Below are positions 34,596-42,115 of a stretch of DNA of 64,000 nucleotides, one piece after another. The notes below the pieces were generated by a model that saw only the letters and a list, made by a program, of their open reading frames with translations, did not search any database and was not told the DNA's origin. The stretch's first letter is position 1. Each line of letters begins with the position of its first letter. The position numbers and the translations under genes are program-made. Source of the DNA: DAOQVR01 sp035341665 (GTDB lineage: Bacteria; Chloroflexota; Anaerolineae; JAAYZQ01); NCBI GenBank assembly GCA_035341665.1, contig DAOQVR010000008.1:62001-126000 (forward strand), given 5' to 3'.

Positions 34596-35719
34596 GGGTC
34601 CACTCCAGAGCAGGCGTAGACACCCAGCAGGTCGCGAAGCATGGCAAAGGCTGTGGGCAGCGGCGTCTCTTCGCAAATCGCGGCAGTGATCGCTCCGCAG
34701 ACGTCGGTGTGGAACACGATGCCCATCTGCTGTGGGCTGAGCTGCGCCAAGGGATGGGACAACGGCAGGGGAATGGGCCGCACACTCAGGCGATAGCTGC
34801 TGCCTGCCCTCTCAGCGCGGGCAACCAGCCTGACCCTCCGGCCTTCGGCCGCCGCCTGCTTGAGCATCTCGGCGGTCACTAGCGCGATGCCTTTGACGGC
34901 GACGTCACTCAGCTCAGCCGGCATGCCCAGGACACTCTGAGCCAGGATGACCAGCTTGACGGCCGCGTCCCAGCCTTCCACATCGAGCTGCGGGTCGGTC
35001 TCGGCGTGGCCGGCAGCCTGCGCCTCCGCCAGTGCCTGAGCGGGCGATAGCCCGCGTTCTTCCATCCCACCCAGGATCAGGCTCGTCGTCAGGTTGAGCA
35101 CGCCTTCAAGCAGGGTGATCTCGGCTCCGGCAAGGTCCCGCTGTCCCAGGTTGATCACGGGCAGGCCGCCGGCCACGGTCGCATCGAAGCGAAGCTGCAC
35201 GTCCCGATTCGCCGCGAGCCGCACCAGGGTCGAATAGCCATGGATGAGCGGTGCCTTGTTCGCCAGGACGACATGCATGCCCCGCTCGAGCGCTGCCTCC
35301 ACCCACTGCAGGGCCGGCTGCCCGTCTCTCAGGTTGGGAGGTGAAGCTTCGAAGAGAAGGTCGGCGTCCACCGATTCCAGAAGGTCGAGGGTGGTGCGGC
35401 CAGGGGTCCCATAGAGGGGTAAGCCGGCGACTCCCAAGCCCTCCACCTTCCGTGTCACTATTGCACTGAGGTCCAGCCCCTCAGGGAAGGCCGCCGCGCC
35501 TGAGGAGTCCGCCACGCCGACCAGGACCAGCTCAAGTCGCCTCGCCGTGCGCAGATAGGCAGTCTTCAGCCGTATCAGGTCCAACAGCCTCCTGCCCACA
35601 TGGCCGACCCCAGAAAGCAGGCACCGCACCTGCCGAACCTTCCCCCCATCCACGAGGCCGGCCATCCTCAGCGCCCCTCCACCAACCGGCCTCGTGGGCT
35701 CGGCGGCCGGCTCGCTCAT
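34592..35719 (-). CDS. hom: Homoserine dehydrogenase
   Basis: NAD(P)-dependent reduction of aspartate semialdehyde to homoserine, for threonine and methionine synthesis. The product is 375 aa. The nucleotide-binding site is GVGHVGRRLLDL. The catalytic region holds ANKAPL and then GGLPVINLGQRDLAGAEITLLEGVLNLTTSLIL, with the Lys/Asp pair in the later TDPQLDVEGWDAAVKLVILAQ stretch. There is no ACT domain at the C-terminus, so feedback control by threonine through that domain is not expected. A threonine-using dehydratase is encoded at 59104-60078. Confidence 0.93.
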   Translation of the reverse strand: MSEPAAEPTRPVGGGALRMAGLVDGGKVRQVRCLLSGVGHVGRRLLDLIRLKTAYLRTARRLELVLVGVADSSGAAAFPEGLDLSAIVTRKVEGLGVAGLPLYGTPGRTTLDLLESVDADLLFEASPPNLRDGQPALQWVEAALERGMHVVLANKAPLIHGYSTLVRLAANRDVQLRFDATVAGGLPVINLGQRDLAGAEITLLEGVLNLTTSLILGGMEERGLSPAQALAEAQAAGHAETDPQLDVEGWDAAVKLVILAQSVLGMPAELSDVAVKGIALVTAEMLKQAAAEGRRVRLVARAERAGSSYRLSVRPIPLPLSHPLAQLSPQQMGIVFHTDVCGAITAAICEETPLPTAFAMLRDLLGVYACSGVDP

Positions 35720-35743
35720 CGTTCCCTCTCCTGCCCGCAGCGG

Positions 35744-37249
35744 CTACAGCTCATACAAGTCCCCGTACTTGTCCCGTAGGTAGGCGATGTAGGGCTCGAC
35801 CTGGATCGGCCCCCCCGTGACACGCTGTAGCAGCTCGTCCGGGGTGAACTTGGACCCGTGGCGGTAGATGTTGGCCCTGAGCCAGCCCAGAAGGGTGTCA
35901 AATCTTCCCGCAGCGATGTCAGCAGGGATTTCGGGGAGCTCCCGCAGCGCCGTCGCGTAGAGCTGAGCGCCCAACAGGTTTCCCAGCGTGTAGCCCTGGA
36001 ACGCACCCCCGATGCAGCCGCCGTACCAGTGCACATCCTGGAGAACCCCATCACGGTCATCTGGAGGCGTGATCCCCAAGCTCGCGCGGTACAGCTCACG
36101 CCAGGCGTCCGGAAGGTCGCGCACGGCGAGCTTGCCGTCGAGAAGATCCATCTCCAGTTCAAAGCGGATCATGACATGCAGGTTGTACGTCACCTCGTCC
36201 GCCTCGGTGCGGATCAGGGAGCGCTGAACCTTGTTGATCGCCCGGTAAAAAACCTCTTGGGGCACTCCGGCCAGTTGCTCCGGGAAGGCTGCCTGCAGCC
36301 TCGGATACCAATAGGTCCAGAAACTCCGGCTCCGACCGACGATGTTCTCCCACAGCCGCGACTGGCTCTCGTGCACGCCGGATGAGGTACCGCTGGCAAG
36401 GGGTGTGGACTCGAGCGACCAGTCCACGCCCTGCTCATACAGCGCATGGCCTCCTTCGTGCAGAAAGCCAAAGAGCGCCTCACTGAGGTCGTTGGGCAGA
36501 ATACGAGATGTGAACCGGACGTCGCCGATCGAGAACTTGGTGGTGAAAGGGTGTGGGCTGACCGCCTGTAGCCCGCGGTCATAGTCGTAGCCCACCGTGC
36601 GAATCATCTGCTCGAAGAAGTGCCGCTGCCTGTCCGGCGGGAAGCCCAGGTGAAGGCAGGAGCTGTTGGTAGGTGGTTGGGAGGTGATGGCCTGGACCAT
36701 TGGCACCAAGCTATCCCGCAGGCGGGCAAAGAGGGGGCGCATGATGTCGGCCGTCATCCCGTGATCGCTGGGATCGATGTGGGGATCGATCGGATGCCCG
36801 TGTCCGGGGAAGAAATCGGAGTACTCCCGGCTGAGGTCGAGGGTTCTCTCCAGGTAGGGCCGGACGGCCGCAAAGTCGCTCTCGGGCCTCGCGTGCGCCC
36901 AGGCCGTGTAGGTCCGGGCCGCATGCGCTGCGAGACGAGACACCCAGGCCGACGGGACCCTCGTCTCCCGCTCGAACTCACGGCGGCACAGCCGGACGAG
37001 GCTGGCCTCATCGGAATCGTACGGCATGCTCTCCGCCCAGGGCCGGAGGGCGTCAAGGAGGCGGCCGACGGCCGGGCTCGTGAACTTGTCGTGGGCAAGC
37101 CTTTCGAGTGTGCCCATTTGGCGCGCCCGGGCCTCTGCGCCTCCCGGGGGCATGCTGGTCTCATGATCCCACGACAACAGAGCGGCCGAGGCCTTCAGGT
37201 CATCGATCTCGGCCAGCCGTGTCTTGAGCTGCCGGTATTTCCGTTGCAT
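35744..37249 (-). CDS. Carboxypeptidase Taq (M32 family)
   Basis: A cytoplasmic metallocarboxypeptidase of 501 aa, the normal length for M32. The zinc site is H264-E-G-G-H268 in FGFLHEGGHALYEQG, followed by the family stretch SGVHESQSRLWENIVGRS. The N-terminal ALLSWDHETSMPPGGAEARARQMGTL and the C-terminal DVHWYGGCIGGAFQGYTLGNLLGAQLY are M32 hallmarks. GGGAG precedes ATG 37249. It lies in the minus-strand run between hom and the SDR gene. Confidence 0.96.
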   Translation of the reverse strand: MQRKYRQLKTRLAEIDDLKASAALLSWDHETSMPPGGAEARARQMGTLERLAHDKFTSPAVGRLLDALRPWAESMPYDSDEASLVRLCRREFERETRVPSAWVSRLAAHAARTYTAWAHARPESDFAAVRPYLERTLDLSREYSDFFPGHGHPIDPHIDPSDHGMTADIMRPLFARLRDSLVPMVQAITSQPPTNSSCLHLGFPPDRQRHFFEQMIRTVGYDYDRGLQAVSPHPFTTKFSIGDVRFTSRILPNDLSEALFGFLHEGGHALYEQGVDWSLESTPLASGTSSGVHESQSRLWENIVGRSRSFWTYWYPRLQAAFPEQLAGVPQEVFYRAINKVQRSLIRTEADEVTYNLHVMIRFELEMDLLDGKLAVRDLPDAWRELYRASLGITPPDDRDGVLQDVHWYGGCIGGAFQGYTLGNLLGAQLYATALRELPEIPADIAAGRFDTLLGWLRANIYRHGSKFTPDELLQRVTGGPIQVEPYIAYLRDKYGDLYEL

Positions 37250-37288
37250 GGTTGCTCCCTTCGGTTGCTTGCCGGTGGGGACGGGACC

Positions 37289-38065
37289 TTAGCCCATGAC
37301 AGGCGCAACATTGAGCCCGCCGTCTACGACGAACACGGCCCCGGTCACAAAGTCAGAAGCGGGAGAGGCAAGGAAGAGCGCCATGTCGGCGACGTCCTCC
37401 GGCTCCCCGAACCGCCCCAGGGGGGTGTGCGACAGCACACGCCCGGCGATCTCCGGCGTCTGCCAGAGGAGCTGGCTGAACCGGGTCCTGATCACGCCGG
37501 GTGCGATTGCGTTCACCTGGATGTTCACGCCGCCCAGCTCCACGGCTAACTGCTGGGTGAGTTGGATGATGAGCGCCTTCGAGAGGCCGTAGAGCCCCAG
37601 GCCGGGTGACGGCCTCAGGCCGGCGGCAGAGGCCAGGTTGACGATCTTGCCGCCTCCTTGGGCCGTCATGTGTGGGGCCACCGCCTTGCACAGGCGAAAG
37701 ACCCCTTTCGCATTGGTGTCCAGCACCTTGTCCCACTGCTCTTCACTGGCCGATAGCAACGGTCCGAAGTGGGGGTTGGTGGCAGCGTTGTTCACGGCGA
37801 TATCGATCCGTCCGAACTCGCGCACGACCCGATCGACCAGCAGAGTCACCTCCTCTGGGTGGCCGACGTGGGCCTGGATGGCCAGGGCATCGCCTCCAGA
37901 GAGGCGTATCTCGGCCGCCACGGCCTCGACGCCCTCGAGCTTGCGGCTGCAGAGGGCGACCTTGGCGCCGGAAGACGCCAGGCGCAAGGCGATTGCCCGG
38001 CCAATGCCGCGGGAAGCGCCCGTGACGATCGCCGTCTTGCCCAACAAGCATGTGGTCGTGTCCAT
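37289..38065 (-). CDS. Short-chain dehydrogenase/reductase
   Basis: A classical SDR of 258 aa. Cofactor site TGASRGIG, NNAAT, catalytic Ser in NLASAAG, and Y-x3-K in GLYGLSKAL are all present. The Arg in LCSRKLEG after the second strand favours NADPH. The C-terminal TPLGRFGEPEDVADMALFLASPASDFVTGAVFVVDGG is typical of FabG-like members. The substrate is not known. ATG 38065 is chosen; the longer frame to 38239 has no family similarity. Confidence 0.9.
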   Translation of the reverse strand: MDTTTCLLGKTAIVTGASRGIGRAIALRLASSGAKVALCSRKLEGVEAVAAEIRLSGGDALAIQAHVGHPEEVTLLVDRVVREFGRIDIAVNNAATNPHFGPLLSASEEQWDKVLDTNAKGVFRLCKAVAPHMTAQGGGKIVNLASAAGLRPSPGLGLYGLSKALIIQLTQQLAVELGGVNIQVNAIAPGVIRTRFSQLLWQTPEIAGRVLSHTPLGRFGEPEDVADMALFLASPASDFVTGAVFVVDGGLNVAPVMG

Positions 38066-38263
38066 CGCCTCCCCAGCCCACCAACTCGCGCCCCACTCAG
38101 CACAGCACCTTACCGCGGCGTGCGCAGGAGCGCCTACCAGAAGACAGGAGTTCGACCCGCACGGATGCGCCAAAGGAACATCGAGCGCGCTGCGCAGGGA
38201 AAGGCAGAGCAGTGACGGCCGATCCCCACCGAGAATCACCCGCGCCGGCTGCGCCCGGCGCAG
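38066..38263. other. Gap with GC-rich hairpin after trmO-SCP2
   Basis: About 200 bp. GCGCCGG (38232-38238) and CCGGCGC (38245-38251) form a hairpin a short way past the trmO-SCP2 stop on the minus strand, a possible terminator without a U run. Nothing else was recognised. Confidence 0.4.
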
Positions 38264-38587
38264 CTACTGCAGGAGCGCCTGCATTCTCATGATGACGGCC
38301 ATGTTGCCCGAGACCTTGAGCCGGCCGGTCATGAAGGCAGTCATCGGGTTGAGCTTCCCCTGGCCCAGGGCATCCCAGTCCTTGGCAGAGACCTTGAGTG
38401 TTGCCTCGGCGGCCGGGTCCATGCCCTCCGTCCAGGTCATGCCCCCTTCCGCAAAGCGCAGTGTCCACTGCCCTCCGCCCTCACCCGGCAAGTCCAGACC
38501 GACAACCGCCTTGAGCCCGGGCACCTTCTGCGGCGCGATCTTGGCCATCTCGTCCAGCTGCGCTTCGATTGCTGCTTTGTCTGCCAT
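38264..38587 (-). CDS. Possible separate SCP2 sterol-binding-domain protein (internal start)
   Basis: ATG 38587 begins MADKAAIEAQLDEMAKI, the usual start of small stand-alone SCP2 proteins of about 107 aa, with AGGAG 7 nt upstream. SCP2 proteins bind lipids in a hydrophobic tunnel. It shares its frame with the upstream trmO-like gene. Internal initiation is inferred from the ribosome site. Confidence 0.6.
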   Translation of the reverse strand: MADKAAIEAQLDEMAKIAPQKVPGLKAVVGLDLPGEGGGQWTLRFAEGGMTWTEGMDPAAEATLKVSAKDWDALGQGKLNPMTAFMTGRLKVSGNMAVIMRMQALLQ

Positions 38588-39088
38588 GTTGTTTCTCCTC
38601 ACTTTTTCCATGCGGTCCGGTCCATGACTCTCCTTCCGCAGTCGATCGAGCCACTCCGGTCCGCGCGCATCGGCAATGAGGTCCCCGCTCCGCAGGTAAG
38701 GCTTGACGTCGAGGACGGCACTGCCCTGGTAGGCATCTAGGCCTTGCACGCGCAGGATGCCACGCTCCCGCGCAAGCAGGCGCACGACGGTGATCGCTAT
38801 CGGGTTTGGGCGGTGAGGAGACCGCGTGGCAAAGAGGCCCACCAGCGGAAGGTCCTGCCGCTGCTGCGGGTGGATTCGCAGTGGCGGAGCAGCCGATCGG
38901 GGGGCATCGAGCCTCCAGACGATCCAGATGTGAGAAAAGTCCTCGATCCCGTCAAGTCCATCGACCCAGCACGCGTCGATCTCGATGTGGGCTTCTGATT
39001 GCTCCCACGCGTCCCCGTCAACGCCCGGTGAGCGCCCTCGCAGCACCCATCCAATGGGCCGGATCTCGCTGATGTCCTCAGGCACCAC
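38264..39088 (-). CDS. TrmO-like tRNA methyltransferase fused in frame to an SCP2 domain
   Basis: 274 aa. Residues 1-150 are a TrmO/YaeB-like domain (IRPIGWVL, ATRSPHRPNPIAITVVRLL, DVKPYL), known to methylate t6A37 in some tRNAs using SAM. Residues 168-274 are a sterol-carrier-protein-2 domain (GQWTLRF, DWDALGQGKLNPMTAFMTGRLKVSGNMAVIMRM). No stop separates them. Just before the SCP2 part, GTGAGGAGAAACAAC-ATG gives an ideal ribosome site inside the frame. Either a real fusion is made, or SCP2 is also made alone, or an old stop was lost. It starts at GTG 39088. Confidence 0.85.
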   Translation of the reverse strand: MVPEDISEIRPIGWVLRGRSPGVDGDAWEQSEAHIEIDACWVDGLDGIEDFSHIWIVWRLDAPRSAAPPLRIHPQQRQDLPLVGLFATRSPHRPNPIAITVVRLLARERGILRVQGLDAYQGSAVLDVKPYLRSGDLIADARGPEWLDRLRKESHGPDRMEKVRRNNMADKAAIEAQLDEMAKIAPQKVPGLKAVVGLDLPGEGGGQWTLRFAEGGMTWTEGMDPAAEATLKVSAKDWDALGQGKLNPMTAFMTGRLKVSGNMAVIMRMQALLQ

Positions 39089-39117
39089 CGCCTCGCTCGT
39101 ACATCACCAGGCCAAGT

Positions 39118-39588
39118 CTACCGAGCCCGGACTTCGTCGACCAGGGCCAGGAGCTCCTCATTCTTGGGGATGTCGCTCATGCTGTGCCCGTAGTGCACAT
39201 AGCGGGCAATCCCGCCCTTGTCGATCAGAACCTGGGCAGGCATCCGTCCCAGCTTGAAGAGGTTCACCTCCTGCCCATAGAGCTTGAGCACACTGTGGCC
39301 CGGGTCGGGCAGCCCAACGAAAGGCAGCGACTCTCTCTGCCAGTACTCGGCAAACGCCTCTGAATTGTCTGGCCCTACCACAAGGATCTCGACGTCGCGG
39401 GCAACGAACTGACCATGGTCTTGGCGCAACTGCGCCATATGCGCGCGGCAGAAGGGTCAGGTCAAGCCTCGGTTAAAGACCAACAGGACGTTCCTCTGGC
39501 CGCGCAGGTCCGACAAGCTGACGATCCTGCCCAAGAAGTCGGACAGTGTGAAGTGCGGGGCGACTTGGTCCAGGGCAACTCTGGACAT
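39118..39588 (-). CDS. Peroxiredoxin-like selenoprotein (UGA = selenocysteine 44)
   Basis: 156 aa with an AhpC/TSA-type thioredoxin fold. From ATG 39588 the frame reads VAPHFTLSDFLGRIVSLSDLRG...LLVFNRGLT, then TGA (39459-39457), then PFCRAHMAQLRQ. Cys homologues have T/A-C-P-F-C at this place, so the UGA sits at the peroxidatic residue, giving a U-x-x-C motif (U44, C47). Downstream residues stay in frame and conserved to the stop at 39118. GGGAGAG precedes the ATG by 5 nt. A SECIS-like hairpin follows the UGA. Without selenocysteine only the C-terminal 106 residues would be called. The role is reduction of peroxides or other redox substrates in the cytoplasm. Sec genes are not in the window. 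Confidence 0.85.
39422..39437 (-). promoter_or_regulatory. Candidate bacterial SECIS hairpin
   Basis: TGGCGC-AGTT-GCGCCA on the minus strand, a perfect 6-bp stem with a four-base loop, G being the second loop base. The loop begins 25 nt after the UGA. This fits the published bSECIS rule of a loop 16-37 nt downstream with a G in the first two loop positions. Confidence 0.65.
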
Positions 39589-39646
39589 TGCACTCTCCCT
39601 CTGGTTTGCTGATAGAGCCTTGCTGCCAGCCCTTCGGACTTGATCC

Positions 39647-40657
39647 CTAGTCGAGCGGAGGGCGGCCTATCCGGCCGGTCCGCTCGTAGTTCCCCAGCAC
39701 CGGCATGTGCCGGGCGACCATGCTGAGGAATCCCTTTGGCCGGAAACGCGCCACCCAGTTAATCCTCCAGAGCAGGCGGCCAGCCTGGAATTGCTCCAGC
39801 GGATCTGCCGGCCACTCCATGAACGCCTCGTAGCCCCGCCGAAAGACCGTCAGCAAGCGTGGGTATTGTACCTCATCCGTGGCCTCCAGCAAGTCCAGCA
39901 TCGCCATGGCAATGTCGTGAGCGCGAAAGCCCCAGACCGTGTCCTCAAAGTCAAAGGGATATAGCACGCCCCGGTGGAGCTTGATGTTGTCGTGCCAGAG
40001 GTCACAGTGGATGACGCGCAGGTCCGAGCGATCGATCTGGGCATACGCCCGCTCCACGTGTTCCTGGATACGCACGAGCAGGTCTTGCTGGCCCGCGGGG
40101 AGGACCGCGGCGTCTCCCGCCGGCACGCCCCGGGCGATAAGGTTCGGCTCGCCTCTGGAGAGCCAGTGGTCGAAGCGACGGGTGGTAAAGCCGGCCGGTG
40201 GAGTCCACGCACCGCCGTGGTGGTGCAGCTCGGCAAAAAGCGCGCCCATCTTCTCGAGGTTGCGCTCTGTGAGATAGTGCCCGAGCAACCGTCCCGGCAA
40301 CCAGCTCATCAGCGTGGCGTTCCAGGTCTTGGCGACGTCGGGGCGCGCCAGTGGCACCACGAGCTCTCCGGAGGCCGATGGCACGACCCTCGGGACGGGG
40401 ATGGCCGTATCGCGGGCGAGTGCGCTGAGCCACAGGGCATCTGACTGGAGGTCCTCCAGGGTGCGCCATCCTGGCGGAGCAAGACGGAGGATGAAGCGCT
40501 CGCCGGAGCCTGTGGTCACGCGGTAGAGCAGGTTGGTGGCGAAGCCGTGATAGGCCAGCACCGGCTCCCTGAGGTCGTAGCGCGCCAGTGCGTCGACGGC
40601 GATCCGATGCAGCCGGCGCCGCTTGCCGGCCATGGAGAGGTCAGCGTAGGGCTTCAT
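39647..40657 (-). CDS. Phosphotransferase of the APH/choline-kinase-like family
   Basis: A 336-aa protein-kinase-like fold. The catalytic loop is H217-C-D219...N224 (HCDLWHDNIKL) and the metal-binding Asp is D236 in YPFDFED. The N-lobe has a nucleotide-binding stretch TNLLYRVTTGSGERFILRLAPP. Family members phosphorylate aminoglycosides, homoserine, choline or other small alcohols, so antibiotic resistance is not implied. ATG 40657 (MKPYADLS) is preferred; the long open frame upstream overlaps the neighbouring kinase gene. It overlaps that gene's end by 17 nt. Confidence 0.87.
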   Translation of the reverse strand: MKPYADLSMAGKRRRLHRIAVDALARYDLREPVLAYHGFATNLLYRVTTGSGERFILRLAPPGWRTLEDLQSDALWLSALARDTAIPVPRVVPSASGELVVPLARPDVAKTWNATLMSWLPGRLLGHYLTERNLEKMGALFAELHHHGGAWTPPAGFTTRRFDHWLSRGEPNLIARGVPAGDAAVLPAGQQDLLVRIQEHVERAYAQIDRSDLRVIHCDLWHDNIKLHRGVLYPFDFEDTVWGFRAHDIAMAMLDLLEATDEVQYPRLLTVFRRGYEAFMEWPADPLEQFQAGRLLWRINWVARFRPKGFLSMVARHMPVLGNYERTGRIGRPPLD

Positions 40658-41253
40658 GGTCTCCGCCGCACTTTGCCCGCCGCAGAAGCTCCGTGACCGT
40701 CTCCTCCACATCCATGGACATCGTGTCGACAACGAGCCATCCCTGCCGCACGAGATGCGGGATCCTTGCACCGAACCCCCTGTAGACGATGTGCAGCCCC
40801 TCTTCGATGAATGCGCGCGCAGGGCTCCGTGCCGCAGCGTTGTCTGTTGCGCTCGAGTGCCGCCTCCTGGGCCGGGAATGGGACGACCTTGCACAGGTCT
40901 CGGTGACCCAGCAGCGGCTGATAGCCGGAGAGGTGATCGGAGTCGAGGAACTCGTCGAGGACCACAGCAAAGCTGGCCTCGTGATAGGCGCGCGCCATCC
41001 GGGCGGCAGTCGCGCGCGCCAGCGTTACCTGCCGGACCAGCTCGTCGCTCCAGACTGCGGCAGGCAGCGCGATACCTGACACAACCAGGTTGCGCAGGTC
41101 ATCGACGGGGATGTGAATGCTGAGGGGAAAGCGGCCGGCCAGTGCGTGGCTCGTACGGCTTTTGCCCACGGCCGGAGAACCCACCACCAGGAAGATGGGC
41201 ACAGCCGCTGCACGAGCGCCCTTCGACGCGCAGATCGAGCTCTCAGTCCCCAC
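40641..41253 (-). pseudogene. P-loop kinase gene with a frameshift
   Basis: A small P-loop kinase split over two frames. Frame 1 from GTG 41253 gives IFLVVGSPAVGKSRTSHAL (Walker A), then VVLDEFLDSDHLSGYQPLLGHRD, then AALERNRQR. After about 40830-40860 the sensible protein continues one base later as ARAFIEEGLHIVYRGFGARIPHLVRQGWLVVDTMSMDVEETV, ending at 40641. Skipping one base in the GAGCCCTGCGCGCGC region restores a single protein of about 203 aa. It may be a sequencing or assembly error in the CG run, or a recent mutation. It could phosphorylate a small metabolite. Its start overlaps the proC end. Confidence 0.75.
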
Positions 41254-42064
41254 GGTCAGGCCTTGTGTAAAGCTGAGCCGCTCTTTGTGCCGAGACGGTG
41301 ATGCCAGTGATCATGGCCGAGCTGAACCCCTCGTGCTCCATCTGGTTTAGGCCGGCAATCGTGCATCCCCGAGGCGTCGTGACACGGTCTATCTCGTCTT
41401 CGGGATGGTTGCCGGAGGCCAGCAGGAGCGAGGCAGCGCCGCGGGCCGTCTGGGCGGCGATAGCGAGCGCGTCGGCGGAACGGAAGCCAATCTCGATCCC
41501 ACCCTGCGAGGCCGCCCGGATCGCGCGCAGGAAGAACGCCACGCCGCAGGCGCCCAGCGCCGTAGCGGCAATCATCTCCTCCTCTGCGATCACGATGGTG
41601 CGCCCCACCGTGTCGAAGATGGATCGCGCCACCTCGAGCGCGTGCCCGTCTGCAGTCTCCGAAGCGATGCAGGTCATCGACTCACGCACGGCGATGGCGG
41701 TGTTTGGCATGGCCCGCACGATGGCGATCCCCTCGCCCAACTGGCGGGCGATCTCCCGCGTGCTTGCGCCGGTGACCACCGAGACGACAATGTGCCGGCC
41801 GGGCCGGAGCTCTGGAGAGATCTCTGCCAACACCCGGTCGACCTGCTGCGGCTCGACGGCGACTATGATCACGTCCGCCTGCCGGACCGCCGACCGGTTG
41901 TCTGGCGCGATGTTGAAACCCTGCTGCCTCATCGCCTCCAACAGGTGCGCCCGCCGTCGCGTGAGCGTGATCTCGCCGGCCGGAAAGCGCTCGGACCGGA
42001 CCAGGCCGTTGGCGATTGCCGTCCCAATGTTCCCCACACCGATAATAGCTATTCGAGTGCCCAT
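41243..42064 (-). CDS. proC: Pyrroline-5-carboxylate reductase
   Basis: The last step of proline synthesis: NAD(P)H reduces pyrroline-5-carboxylate. The product is 273 aa. The Rossmann site is IIGVGNIGTAIANGL. VRAMPNTAIAVRESMTCI is a ProC hallmark. The C-terminal helical domain contains the substrate loop VTTPRGCTIAGLNQMEHEGFSSAMITGI. An AAGGAG lies about 10 nt before ATG 42064. It overlaps the downstream kinase start by 11 nt. Confidence 0.94.
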   Translation of the reverse strand: MGTRIAIIGVGNIGTAIANGLVRSERFPAGEITLTRRRAHLLEAMRQQGFNIAPDNRSAVRQADVIIVAVEPQQVDRVLAEISPELRPGRHIVVSVVTGASTREIARQLGEGIAIVRAMPNTAIAVRESMTCIASETADGHALEVARSIFDTVGRTIVIAEEEMIAATALGACGVAFFLRAIRAASQGGIEIGFRSADALAIAAQTARGAASLLLASGNHPEDEIDRVTTPRGCTIAGLNQMEHEGFSSAMITGITVSAQRAAQLYTRPDRGD

Positions 42065-42115
42065 CGCCGCGTGTCTCCTTTCCCACTGGCTGCACTGAGC
42101 GCAGCCAGTGTCGCC

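Noticed and set aside
39647..40657. Aminoglycoside resistance gene
   Set aside because: The APH fold is shared by many metabolic kinases, and no subfamily-specific feature points to antibiotics.
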